In this document: positions 36,843-44,905 of the stretch, piece by piece
Numbering within the stretch: position 1 is the stretch's first letter
Layout of the letters: every line of letters starts with the position of its first letter
Origin: Luteipulveratus halotolerans
GTDB lineage: Bacteria > Actinomycetota > Actinomycetes > Actinomycetales > Dermatophilaceae
Reading direction: 5' to 3'
Assembly: GCF_001247745.1 (NCBI RefSeq)
Contig: NZ_LAIR01000002.1
Coordinates: forward strand, 2,232,001-2,296,000
DNA: 64,000 nucleotides
Position numbers and translations under genes: made by a program
The notes under the pieces: model-generated
Databases searched by the model: none
Told to the model about the DNA's origin: nothing
What the model saw: only the letters and a program-made list of their open reading frames with translations

Positions 36843-37279
36843 CCGGTCGTCTCGCCCTGCTCGCCGCAGCCGGCCTCACGGTCGCCGGCTGCGGCTCGTC
36901 CGTCGATGTGACGGTCGCCGACCACGCGTCGAACCCGTTGTGCGCCAAGGCATCCGGTGCGTGGCCGTCCGTCGTCTCGGGCGAACAACGACGTGAGACC
37001 TCCGTCGACTCCCCCACCGTCAGCGCCTGGGGTGACCCGGCGATCATCGCGCGGTGCGGGGTCACCTCACCCGGCCCGACCAGCAACCAGTGCTTCGGCG
37101 TCAGCGGCGTCGACTGGGTCGGCACCAAGCTGTCCGACGGCATGTCGTTCGTGACGTACGGCCGCAGCCCGGCGATCGAGGTCCTCGTCCCCAAGGACTA
37201 CGCTCCCGAGCCGCTCGTGCTCGGGGCGTTCACCCAGGCGGCCAAGGCCATCCCCCAAGGCCCCCACCGCTGCTCGTGA
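36821..37279 (+). CDS. DUF3515 lipoprotein
   Basis: A 152-residue lipoprotein of the DUF3515 family, commonly found between ddl and thiL in actinobacteria. The start is GTG 36821, 22 bp inside the preceding gene: this gives a basic n-region (HDRPRLTGR), a hydrophobic core and the lipobox VAGC. Six cysteines follow, which could form disulfides outside the cell. The function is unknown. Confidence 0.8.
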   Translation: MHDRPRLTGRLALLAAAGLTVAGCGSSVDVTVADHASNPLCAKASGAWPSVVSGEQRRETSVDSPTVSAWGDPAIIARCGVTSPGPTSNQCFGVSGVDWVGTKLSDGMSFVTYGRSPAIEVLVPKDYAPEPLVLGAFTQAAKAIPQGPHRCS

Positions 37280-37280
37280 C

Positions 37281-38402
37281 TCAGCGCAGGCCCGTACGCC
37301 GTTCGAGCGCCAGGTCGATCAGCTCGCTGATGAGCTCGGTGTAGGACAGGCCGCTGGCGGCCCACACCTGCGGGAACATCGAGTGCGGTGTGAAGCCCGG
37401 CAGGGTGTTGATCTCGTTGAGGACGAGCTGCCCGCTCGGCTCGTAGAACCAGTCGACGCGCGCGAGGCCCTCACAGCCGGCCGCCTCGAAGGCCTTGACC
37501 GACAGCTGCTTGACCTCGTCGGCGATCGCCGGCGGCAGACTCGTCGGGCAGCTGAGCCGCACGTTGGCCTCGTCGATGTACTTGGCCTCGAAGTCGTAGA
37601 AGTCGTGGCCGCCGATGACCTCGATCTCGCCGATCTCGCTGGCACGCGGGCGATCCGAGCCGTGACCCTCCAGGACACCGCACTCGATCTCACGACCGTT
37701 GATCGCTGCCTCGATGATGACCTTCGGGTCGTGCTCGCGGGCGGCCTCGACCGCAGCCTCCAGCTCGTCGTGGCTCTCGACCTTGATGACGCCCTGGCTC
37801 GACCCGGCTCGCGCAGGTTTGACGAACACCGGCCAGCCGAGCGAGGTCACGGGGTCGAGGGCAGCCGCCTTGTCGCGACGCCACTCCTTGTCGGTGATGA
37901 CGATGTAGCGCCCCACCGGCAGTCCGGCGGCCGCGAACACCACCTTCATCAGGTGCTTGTCCATCATCACCGCGGACGCGGCGACACCCGAGCCGACGTA
38001 GTGGATGTCGGCGAGCTCGAGCAGGCCCTGCAGCGTGCCGTCCTCGCCGAACGGGCCGTGCAGCAGTGGCAGCACCACGTCGACCGTGCCCAGCTCGCGC
38101 GGCGGCTGACCCGGCTCGAGGACCAGCACGTCGTGGCCGTCGGGGCTGGTCGGCACCACGACGGTCGTGTCGCCCGTGACCTCGGGCTGCTGCGCCGACG
38201 TCAGCGCCAGCGGTGCGGGGTCGTCGGCCATGAGCAGCCAACGCCCGTCACGCGCGATGCCGATCGGCAGGACGTCGAAACGGTCGCGGTCGATCGCCTG
38301 CAGGACGCCGGCGGCGGTCGCGCACGAGACCATGTGCTCGGAGGACCTGCCGCCGAAGACGATCGCGACGCGCTTCTTACCGGAGGTGGGTGAGGTGCTC
38401 AT
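37281..38402 (-). CDS. ddl: D-alanine--D-alanine ligase
   Basis: Makes the D-Ala-D-Ala dipeptide for peptidoglycan. The ATP-grasp protein of 373 residues shows the N-terminal VAIVFGGRSSEH, LHGPFGEDGTLQG, KPARAGSSQGVIKV and the metal-binding LNEINTLPGFT. ATG 38402 is chosen because homology starts right after and TAGTCT lies 8 nt upstream. It converges with DUF3515 (1 bp gap) and is divergent from the PLP enzyme. Confidence 0.95.
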   Translation of the reverse strand: MSTSPTSGKKRVAIVFGGRSSEHMVSCATAAGVLQAIDRDRFDVLPIGIARDGRWLLMADDPAPLALTSAQQPEVTGDTTVVVPTSPDGHDVLVLEPGQPPRELGTVDVVLPLLHGPFGEDGTLQGLLELADIHYVGSGVAASAVMMDKHLMKVVFAAAGLPVGRYIVITDKEWRRDKAAALDPVTSLGWPVFVKPARAGSSQGVIKVESHDELEAAVEAAREHDPKVIIEAAINGREIECGVLEGHGSDRPRASEIGEIEVIGGHDFYDFEAKYIDEANVRLSCPTSLPPAIADEVKQLSVKAFEAAGCEGLARVDWFYEPSGQLVLNEINTLPGFTPHSMFPQVWAASGLSYTELISELIDLALERRTGLR

Positions 38403-38410
38403 CGCCGATG

Positions 38411-38416
38411 AGACTA
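38411..38416 (-). promoter_or_regulatory. Putative leaderless promoter -10 of ddl
   Basis: TAGTCT on the minus strand, 8 nt before ATG 38402, without a ribosome binding site. Confidence 0.4.
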
Positions 38417-38474
38417 GTGCCCAGGCTCCGGGCGTACGCGCAGCCGGGGCCGTTGCTCGTGCAAGTCTGTGCGC

Positions 38475-39548
38475 ATGGCTGAGCTCGACCCCACCACCCT
38501 CACTGCTGCGACCCGTCTGGTCACGGGCGGGCGACCCGATCGCGTCCCCGGCGGATCGGTCAGTCCGCCGCTGGAGCTGTCCTCCACCTTCATCGCCGAC
38601 GGCGAGGTCGGCTACGGCCGCAACGGCAACCGCACGTGGACGGCGTTCGAGGACACGCTCGGTGGGCTCGAGGGTGGTCGAGCACTGGCGTTCGCCTCGG
38701 GGATGGCCGCCGTCGCTGCCTGTGTGTCGCTCGTCCCCACCGGAGGCACCGTCGTCGCACCGTTCCACGCCTACAACGGCACCGGCGGCATCCTCGACCT
38801 GTACGAGCGTGAGCAGCGCCTGTCCGTCCGTCGCGTCGACATCAGCGACACCGACGCCGTGCTGTCCGCCCTCGACGGCGCCGACCTGCTGTGGACCGAG
38901 TCGCCGACCAACCCGATGCTCGAGATCGCTGATCTGCCAACGCTTTTCGCGCGAGCGCGCTCGCGCGACGTCGTCACGGTGTGCGACAACACGTTCGCCA
39001 CTCCCCTGCTGCAGCAGCCGCTCGACCTGGGTGCGGACGTCGTCGTCCACTCCGCCACGAAGTACATCTCGGGCCACTCCGACCTGCTGCTCGGCGCCAC
39101 GGTCACCCGTGACGACGCACTGCACGCCCGGCTGTACGAGCACCGCACGTTGGGCGGTGCGGTCCCGGGCCCGATGGAGACCTGGCTCGCACTGCGCGGC
39201 ATGCGCACGCTGCACCTGCGCCTCGAGCGCGCCTGCGCCAACGCTGCCGACCTCGCGGGTCGTCTGCGCGAGCACCAGGCCGTCGCCCGGGTGCGCTACC
39301 CCGACATGGGCGCGGTCGTCAGCATCGAGCTCACCGGCGGCAAGGAAGCCGCCGAGCGCGTCGAGCACGCGGTGCGGGTCTGGACCCCGGCCACGAGCCT
39401 CGGCGGGGTCGAGTCGTTGATCGAACGCCGACGACGTCACCCGCTGGAGCCGTCGACCGTCCCCGAAGAGCTCGTCCGCCTCAGCGTCGGCGTCGAGGAC
39501 GTCGAGGACCTGTGGCGCGACCTCGATGACGCCCTGAGCGCCGGCTGA
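38475..39548 (+). CDS. Cystathionine gamma-synthase/lyase-type PLP enzyme
   Basis: Cys/Met-metabolism PLP enzyme of 357 residues. The PLP lysine is in SATKYISGHSD, the cofactor-binding aspartate in VCDNTFATP, and the substrate-binding ESPTNP is present. It could be a cystathionine gamma-synthase, a gamma-lyase or a methionine gamma-lyase. Compared with the usual 380-400 residues it is a little short, with reduced spacing near ARVRYPDMGAVV. The start is ATG 38475; GTG 38469 is an alternative. It is divergent from ddl. Confidence 0.88.
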   Translation: MAELDPTTLTAATRLVTGGRPDRVPGGSVSPPLELSSTFIADGEVGYGRNGNRTWTAFEDTLGGLEGGRALAFASGMAAVAACVSLVPTGGTVVAPFHAYNGTGGILDLYEREQRLSVRRVDISDTDAVLSALDGADLLWTESPTNPMLEIADLPTLFARARSRDVVTVCDNTFATPLLQQPLDLGADVVVHSATKYISGHSDLLLGATVTRDDALHARLYEHRTLGGAVPGPMETWLALRGMRTLHLRLERACANAADLAGRLREHQAVARVRYPDMGAVVSIELTGGKEAAERVEHAVRVWTPATSLGGVESLIERRRRHPLEPSTVPEELVRLSVGVEDVEDLWRDLDDALSAG

Positions 39549-39912
39549 GCCCACTGATCGACCTCACTGACTGACTCGCCTGGCCGTGGCGTACGAGCAG
39601 GACGGACTGGGGCTCCGGCCGGACCTCGTGGACCTCTGCTCGCGGTCAGGCGATCACTCGCCCGGCTGCGGCAGTCGGCAGTCAGCAGTCGTCGCCGCTG
39701 GCCGGCATCGGTCCGGTACGCCTCGGACGGGTGCTCTCTGCCCGCCACCTTCTCGGTGTCCTCCGCACCCACTGTCACTGGTCACGTCCTCCGCACGCCA
39801 TCCTCACTGGTCACGTCCTCCGCACGCCATCCTCAGCGGACGACGCACGTGCCGTTCTCGGCATTCCCCGCGCGTCGTCCGCTCGTGCCCGTGGGCGGCG
39901 TGTGGGTGCTGG
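39549..39912. repeat. Spacer with 29-bp tandem repeat
   Basis: No convincing gene in this stretch. CACTGGTCACGTCCTCCGCA plus nine more bases occurs twice in tandem (39776-39804 and 39805-39833), with a degenerate partial copy just before (GTCCTCCGCAC at about 39758). It lies downstream of the truncated HNH gene and of the PLP enzyme gene. Two and a half copies without spacers do not make a CRISPR array. Confidence 0.6.
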
Positions 39913-40332
39913 TCACAGGTCGCGCCGGCGAGGTCGGGTTGTGGCGGTGGCGGTCTCGGGGCGGGTGACGTAGGTGCGGCCGTGGGGGCTGGTCCAGGTG
40001 CAGATGCCGTCGGGGGTCATGGTGACCTGCCAGGTGGCCTCGTGCTTGGTGCGGTGGTGGTGCTTGCACAGCAGCTGGAGGTTGTCGGCGCTGGTCTGGC
40101 CGGCCGGCCAGGGGGTGACGTGGTCGGCCTCGCACCAGCGGGCTGGGTGGGAGCAGCCGGGGAAGCGGCAGTGCCCGTCGCGGGTGGTCACGAACCGTCG
40201 TACGGCTGCCGATGGGCGGTAGCCGCGTGCGCTGGTCTCGCGCAGGGTGCCCGTGTCGGTGTCGATGAGTGCTCGGACGATGGTGACGTCGAGGTCGCGC
40301 ACCATGCGGGCGATCACGGCAGCGGGGATCAT
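39913..40332 (-). pseudogene. Truncated HNH endonuclease (DUF222/13E12-type C-terminus)
   Basis: The 139-residue frame holds an intact HNH nuclease core: CRFPGC, the first His in EADHVTPW, Asn in ADNLQLLCKHHHRTKHE. The family (13E12 repeat/DUF222) is normally 400-500 residues with a large N-terminal domain. Here the frame stays open upstream to about 40402 with family-like sequence (GHPLTGMIPAAV) but then meets the end of gpsA, so the N-terminal two-thirds is missing. I read it as a decayed mobile-type gene; a small functional nuclease is possible. Confidence 0.65.
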
Positions 40333-40402
40333 GCCGGTCAGCGGGTGGCCCTGAGCGCGACGCTGGCGTCGAGCCCGGACGGAGTCCCACCGTCGTACGG
40401 CG

Positions 40403-41404
40403 CTAGCTGCGCTCGTGCTTGAGCGCGCGCGTCATCAGCAGGCCGACGAGGTCCTTCGGGTTGCGGCCCTCGTGCACGACGGCCTCGACCGCCTCGACGA
40501 TCGGCACGTCGGCGCCGACCTGACGCGCCAGCGCCAGGATCGACTCGCACGACTTGACGCCCTCGGCCGTCTGCCGGGTGTCGGCGACGACCTCCTCGAC
40601 GGTCATGCCCTGGCCGAGCTTGAACCCGAAGGAGTAGTTGCGCGACAGCGGTGAGGCACAGGTGGCGACCATGTCGCCGACGCCGGCGAGGCCGAGGAAG
40701 GTCTGCGGGTCGGCCCCGAGTCGTACGCCGAACCGCGCCGTCTCGGCGAGCCCTCGCGTGAGCAGGCTGGCCATGCTGTTGTCGCCCATCCCCATGCCCT
40801 TGGCCATCCCGACGGCCAGCGCGATGACGTTCTTGACCGCACCGCCGATCTCGGTGCCGACGACGTCGCCGTTGGTGTAGGGCCGGAAGTACGGCGTGGC
40901 GCTCGCCTCGGCGACCTTGGCCCGCGCGAGCTTGCCCGTGGAGGCCACGACCGCCGCCGCGGGCTGCTTGGCCGCGATCTCGGGCGCGAGGTTGGGGCCG
41001 GACACCACGACGATGCGCGACGGGTCGACCGACGCCGCGTCGTGGATCACCTCGCTCATGCGCTTGGTGGTGCCGAGCTCGATGCCCTTCATGAGCGAGA
41101 CCACGACCGACTCGGCGCCCAGCACGTCGCCCCAGCTGCCGAGGTTGTCGCGGAGCGTCTGCGACGGCACTGCGAGGACGCAGATGTCGGCCCCCTCGCC
41201 CGCCTCATGCGGGTCGTGAGTGGCCCGAACCGTCTGTGGCAGAACAAGATCCGCGAGATACCCGCGGTTGGTGTGCTCGGAGCTGATCTCCTCTGCGACC
41301 TCTGCGCGACGGCACCACATCGTCACGTCACAACCGGCGTCCGCGAGCACGGCGGCGTACGCCGTGCCCCAGCTGCCACTGCCGAACACGGTGACGCGCG
41401 TCAT
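40403..41404 (-). CDS. gpsA: Glycerol-3-phosphate dehydrogenase [NAD(P)+]
   Basis: Makes sn-glycerol 3-phosphate for phospholipids. The 333-residue protein begins with the dinucleotide fold VTVFGSGSWGTA, then SLMKGIE, SGPNLAPEIA, the catalytic-lysine region GGAVKNVIALAVGMAKG, and GVGDMVATCASPLSRNYSFG. Its ATG overlaps the plsC stop (ATGA at 41401), so plsC and gpsA are coupled, which fits their successive roles in phosphatidic acid synthesis. Confidence 0.96.
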   Translation of the reverse strand: MTRVTVFGSGSWGTAYAAVLADAGCDVTMWCRRAEVAEEISSEHTNRGYLADLVLPQTVRATHDPHEAGEGADICVLAVPSQTLRDNLGSWGDVLGAESVVVSLMKGIELGTTKRMSEVIHDAASVDPSRIVVVSGPNLAPEIAAKQPAAAVVASTGKLARAKVAEASATPYFRPYTNGDVVGTEIGGAVKNVIALAVGMAKGMGMGDNSMASLLTRGLAETARFGVRLGADPQTFLGLAGVGDMVATCASPLSRNYSFGFKLGQGMTVEEVVADTRQTAEGVKSCESILALARQVGADVPIVEAVEAVVHEGRNPKDLVGLLMTRALKHERS

Positions 41405-42156
41405 GCCTTGCCCTTCTTGCTCTTGCCGCGGGCCGGGACGTCCGTCCGCGGATCGAATCGGTGCTCGGGTGCCTTCTCGCCGCGAATCTCCTCCAGCAGC
41501 GCGGTGATCCGCGACATGAGCCGGTCCGTGGCTTCGCGCAGGACGGCCTGGGTGAGGGGTTGACCACGCAGGTCGTCGAGGTCGAGCGGAGCGCCCACGC
41601 GCACCGACACCGTACGGGGCGGACGCAGCGAGGGGACGTAGCGGCCGGAGTAGGGCTCGAGGATCTCGTGAGTGCCCCAGATCGCCATCGGCACGAGTGG
41701 GCAACCCGTCTCGAGGGCGAGCCGCGCCGCGCCCGACTTGCCGGTCATGGGCCAGAAGTCGCGCTCGCGGGTGATCGTGCCCTCGGGGTAGACGCACACG
41801 CACGCGCCGTCTCGCAGGGCGGCCGTGGCCGCCGCGAGGGAGTCGGAGGCCCGGGTCGTACCTCGGAAGACCGGGATCTGGCCCGTGCCCTGCATGATCT
41901 GCTTGACACCTGGCGGCTTGAACAGCGAGCTCTTCGCCAAGAAGTGCGGTGCTCGACCATGGTCGACCAGGAAGTGACCGAGGGGGAAGTGGTCGACGTT
42001 GGAGATGTGGTTGGACGCGATCACGAAACCACCCTCGGGGAGGTGCTCGCCTCCGCTCCAGTCCTGGACGGTCACGCGCCGCAGCACCGGGTGGGCGCCG
42101 GCGATGATGCCGCGGTAGAGGCGAGTGATCTCCTCGCGCATGGGCGGGCGTTGCAC
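41401..42156 (-). CDS. plsC: 1-acylglycerol-3-phosphate acyltransferase
   Basis: Acylates lysophosphatidic acid at the membrane. The 251-residue protein has the acyltransferase motif NHISNVDHFP (NHxxxxD), then FRGTTRA, the motif YPEGTIT and a lysine-rich tail. The start is GTG 42156 because AGGAG lies 6 nt upstream; ATG 42141 would lose this. It is coupled to gpsA by a 4-bp overlap. Confidence 0.92.
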   Translation of the reverse strand: MQRPPMREEITRLYRGIIAGAHPVLRRVTVQDWSGGEHLPEGGFVIASNHISNVDHFPLGHFLVDHGRAPHFLAKSSLFKPPGVKQIMQGTGQIPVFRGTTRASDSLAAATAALRDGACVCVYPEGTITRERDFWPMTGKSGAARLALETGCPLVPMAIWGTHEILEPYSGRYVPSLRPPRTVSVRVGAPLDLDDLRGQPLTQAVLREATDRLMSRITALLEEIRGEKAPEHRFDPRTDVPARGKSKKGKA

Positions 42157-42264
42157 GGTTCTCCTCTCGCGACCTGTGGCTCGGGTCATACTGCCCGGCC
42201 GCGCATCCGGTGTCGACCCGTGTCGCGCGGGTCGGCCGCCGGAGCGCAGTGAGACGATGGGCGG

Positions 42265-42909
42265 GTGAGTCACCCTGTCATGTCGGCCTGGCACGTGATC
42301 GTGCCGGTCAAGAGTCGATTCCGGGCGAAGTCGCGCCTTCAGCCGCCGCCCGGTGTCGCGCGTCCCGACCTCGCGTTCGCCCTCGCCATGGACACCCTGA
42401 CCGTCGTCCGCGAGGTGGTCCGCGCCGACCGCGTCATCGTCGTCACCGAGGACGACAAGGTCAGCGCCGAGATGGCCCGCCACGACATCACGACCGTGGC
42501 CGACCCGGGACGAGGCCTCAACGGCGCCGTCCAGGCCGGCCTGCGCGAGGCCGACCGTCGCCGCCCCGGCCTGCCTGCAGCCGTCCTGCTCGGCGACCTG
42601 CCGGCCCTGCGCGCCGACGAGCTGTACGCCGGCCTGCGCGCCTGCGCGGCCACCGAGAGCGCCCTCGTCCCCGACCACGACGGCTCCGGCACGGTCCTGC
42701 TCACCCACCACGACGCCGCGGCACTCGCACCGCGCTTCGGTCGGGGCTCGGCCGCCCGTCACGCGCGCCGGTGCACGGTCCTGGAGCTCGACCTGCCCAC
42801 CCTCCGGCACGACGTCGACGACATCAGGTCGCTCGAGCTCGCCGTCGAGATGGGTCTGGGGCCGTGGTCGTCCGAGGCTCTTGCCACCGCCGGCACCAAG
42901 AGCGCCTGA
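42265..42909 (+). CDS. cofC: Phosphoenolpyruvate/phospholactate guanylyltransferase CofC (FbiD)
   Basis: Activates phosphoenolpyruvate or 2-phospholactate with GTP in coenzyme F420 synthesis. The 214-residue nucleotidyltransferase has the N-terminus VIVPVKSRFRAKSRL, DPGRGLNGAVQAGL and the metal-binding LLGDLPAL. Its presence suggests this organism makes F420; other F420 genes are not in the window. GTG 42265 starts the gene; a cold-shock-like gene follows after 1 bp. Confidence 0.9.
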   Translation: MSHPVMSAWHVIVPVKSRFRAKSRLQPPPGVARPDLAFALAMDTLTVVREVVRADRVIVVTEDDKVSAEMARHDITTVADPGRGLNGAVQAGLREADRRRPGLPAAVLLGDLPALRADELYAGLRACAATESALVPDHDGSGTVLLTHHDAAALAPRFGRGSAARHARRCTVLELDLPTLRHDVDDIRSLELAVEMGLGPWSSEALATAGTKSA

Positions 42910-42910
42910 C

Positions 42911-43123
42911 ATGCAGGCGACGGTGCACACGTTCGACCCGGACGAGGGGTCCGGGTCGGTGCTGATGGACAACGGCCGCGTCCTCGACTTCGCCCGAGCA
43001 GCCTTTGCCGCCAGCGGACTTCGGCATCTTCGGCTCGGTCAGCGCGTCAGCGTCGAGGTCGGCGCTCAGGGCGTCACCCGCTTGTGGATCACCGGCGTCG
43101 GCCCCGGCCAGCGCATCCGCTGA
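42911..43123 (+). CDS. Small cold-shock-like (OB-fold) protein
   Basis: A 70-residue protein resembling a divergent cold-shock domain: ATVHTFDPDEGSGSVLMDNGR parallels the first strands, but the RNA-binding aromatic motifs KGFGFI and VFVH are missing, so nucleic-acid binding is doubtful. It lies 1 bp after cofC, the usual actinobacterial arrangement, and ends at a terminator shared with hup. Confidence 0.7.
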   Translation: MQATVHTFDPDEGSGSVLMDNGRVLDFARAAFAASGLRHLRLGQRVSVEVGAQGVTRLWITGVGPGQRIR

Positions 43124-43148
43124 CCAGCCGCACCACCCACACACGTCG

Positions 43149-43186
43149 AAGAGCCGCCACCCTCTGAACGGAGGATGGCGGCTCTT
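43149..43186. terminator. Bidirectional terminator between cofC operon and hup
   Basis: AAGAGCCGCCACCCTC pairs with GAGGATGGCGGCTCTT around a 6-nt loop with one mismatch. A run of A precedes and TT follows, suiting both strands. Confidence 0.8.
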
Positions 43187-43199
43187 GCGCGACGCGGAC

Positions 43200-43952
43200 T
43201 CAGCGCTTCGCGGTGCGCTTCGACGCGGTCTTCTTCGTGGTGGCCTTCTTGGCCGTCGCCTTCGTGGCAGGCGCCTTCTTCGCGGTCGTCTTCTTGGCCG
43301 CGGTCTTGACCGGAGTCGCCTTCTTGGCCGTCGTCTTCTTGGCCGCGGTCTTGACCGGAGTCGCTTTCTTCGCGGTCGTCTTCTTGGCCGCAGCCTTGAC
43401 CGGGGCCGCCTTCTTGGCCGTGGTCTTCTTGGCCGCCGCAGTCTTCGCCGGAGTCGCCTTCTTCGCGGTCGTCTTCTTGGCCGCAGCCTTGACCGGGGCC
43501 GCCTTCTTGGCCGTGGTCTTCTTGGCCGCCGCAGTCTTGGCCGGAGTCGCCTTCTTGGCCGTCGTCTTCTTCGCCACAGCCTTCTTGGCCGTCGTCTTCT
43601 TCGCGGCGGCCTTCTTGGCCGGAGTGGTGTCGGCGGTCGATGCACGTCCGCCGGCGTTGCCGGTCTTCGGCAGCGAACGCGGGTCGGCGACAACGTTCTT
43701 GAACGCCGTGCCGGGCTTGAACTTCGGGATGGACGTACGACGGATGCGGACCGACTCACCGGTGCGCGGGTTACGGCCCGTACGCGCAGCGCGACCGATC
43801 TTCTCGAAGGTGCCGAAGCCGGTGATACCGACCTTGTTGCCCTTCGCGACCTCTCGGATGATGACGTCCAGAACGGCCTCAAGAGCGTCGCTGGCAGCCT
43901 TCTTGCTGCCCAGCCGACCCTCAAGGCTCGAGATGAGCTCTGCCTTGTTCAC
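43200..43952 (-). CDS. hup: HU-family nucleoid protein with long lysine/alanine tail (HupB type)
   Basis: DNA-binding nucleoid protein of 250 residues. Residues 1-90 are a canonical HU domain with GFGTFEKIGRAARTGRNPRTG, the DNA-wrapping arm. The rest (about 108-250) is a histone H1-like tail with eight KKTTAKK units separated by ATPAKT, APVKA or similar spacers; it is probably disordered, binds DNA and is a target for acetylation, as known for mycobacterial HupB. GTG 43952 follows AAGGGG. The DNA of the tail is a tandem repeat and may vary in length among strains. Confidence 0.95.
   Translation of the reverse strand: MNKAELISSLEGRLGSKKAASDALEAVLDVIIREVAKGNKVGITGFGTFEKIGRAARTGRNPRTGESVRIRRTSIPKFKPGTAFKNVVADPRSLPKTGNAGGRASTADTTPAKKAAAKKTTAKKAVAKKTTAKKATPAKTAAAKKTTAKKAAPVKAAAKKTTAKKATPAKTAAAKKTTAKKAAPVKAAAKKTTAKKATPVKTAAKKTTAKKATPVKTAAKKTTAKKAPATKATAKKATTKKTASKRTAKR
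43203..43630 (-). repeat. Tandem repeat encoding the HU tail
   Basis: Degenerate tandem repeats of mostly AAG/GCC/ACC codons (lysine, alanine, threonine) within hup. Two blocks of about 90 bp encoding ATPAKTAAAKKTTAKK followed by APVKAAAKKTTAKK are nearly identical. Slippage or recombination here would change tail length in steps. Confidence 0.7.
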
Positions 43953-44189
43953 GGTGATACCCCTTCAGGGATCGATTCCGGCTGCCGCCGGAGGAGCTTC
44001 TTGCGGCCGAGCGGGAGCCCGACTTGGAACGACGGTATGCCGCGAATGGGCGGGCGTCCACCTTATGCGGCGTCGAATGCGTTGTGTCGTAACGGCTTTG
44101 GGCCTCCGCCGATGGTGTGCCGTCGCATTCTCGACGGCCGCTCGAGTCTCGCCCGGAGAGCAATTCGACCCGCGTCACCGCAGACTGAA

Positions 44190-44230
44190 AATGCCCGGAT
44201 CATGTTGCGCTGCAACATGATCCGGGCATT
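44190..44230 (-). terminator. Perfect 19-bp hairpin terminating leuCD
   Basis: Arms 44190-44208 and 44212-44230 (AATGCCCGGATCATGTTGC and its complement) are perfectly complementary around a 3-nt loop. On the minus strand TTTTC follows, so it suits termination of leuCD 65 bp after the stop. The rest of the 343-bp spacer 43953-44295 holds the hup promoter region; I see no other gene there. Confidence 0.8.
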
Positions 44231-44295
44231 CGACGCGCTGGCGCCGTTCGGTGCGGCGGGCGTCGACACCAGCCGCGAGCCGACCGTCGTACGAC

Positions 44296-44892
44296 TCAGG
44301 CAGGTTCGTGCACCGACGGCTTCCACGCGGGTCGACGCGACTCGAAATCGCTGATGGCGTCGTCGTGTCGGAGCGTCAGGCTGATGTCGTCGAGACCTTC
44401 GAGCAGACGCCAGCGGGTGTAGTCGTCGACCTCGAACGGCATCGTGAGCTCGCCTGCGACGACCGTGCGGTCCTCCAGGTCGACGCGCACCTCCAGGCCA
44501 GGGTGGTTCTCGAGCAGCTTCCAGAGCAGCTCGACGTCGTCCTGTCGCATCTGCGCTGTGAGCAGACCCGCCTTGCCCGAGTTGCCTCGGAAGATGTCGG
44601 CGAAACGCGAGGAGATGACCACGCGGAAGCCGTAGTCCATGAGCGCCCAGACGGCGTGCTCACGCGAGGACCCGGTCCCGAAGTCCGGTCCTGCGACGAG
44701 CACCGAGCCACGGGCGTAGTCGGCGTTGTTGAGGACGAACTCCTCGTCACCGCGCCAGGCGGAGAACAGCCCGTCCTCGAAGCCGGTGCGGGTGACCCGC
44801 TTGAGGTAGACCGCAGGGATGATCTGGTCGGTGTCGACGTTGCTCCGTCGCAGGGGTACGCCGACGCCGGTGTGAGTCGTGAACTTGTCCAT
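44296..44892 (-). CDS. leuD: 3-isopropylmalate dehydratase small subunit
   Basis: Swivel-domain subunit of isopropylmalate isomerase in leucine synthesis. The 198-residue protein has GVGVPLRRSNVDTDQIIPAVYLK at the start and GPDFGTGSSREHAVWALMDYG in the middle, both diagnostic. It lies 13 bp after leuC, and the two subunits form one enzyme. Confidence 0.96.
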   Translation of the reverse strand: MDKFTTHTGVGVPLRRSNVDTDQIIPAVYLKRVTRTGFEDGLFSAWRGDEEFVLNNADYARGSVLVAGPDFGTGSSREHAVWALMDYGFRVVISSRFADIFRGNSGKAGLLTAQMRQDDVELLWKLLENHPGLEVRVDLEDRTVVAGELTMPFEVDDYTRWRLLEGLDDISLTLRHDDAISDFESRRPAWKPSVHEPA

Positions 44893-44905
44893 GGCACAGG
44901 TCCTT

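Noticed and set aside
39776..39833. Tandem 29-bp repeats as a CRISPR array
   Set aside because: The copies are directly adjacent without spacers, there are only two full copies, and no cas genes are near.
39586..40422. 278-residue plus-strand frame over the HNH region
   Set aside because: It is antisense to the HNH core, whose motif is clear on the minus strand. The plus product is low-complexity Gly/Val/Ala.
43213..44220. 335-residue plus-strand frame with many FFAVVFLAA repeats opposite hup
   Set aside because: It looks like a membrane protein only because antisense of Lys/Ala/Thr codons gives Phe, Leu, Val and Ala. The HU domain on the minus strand is unmistakable.
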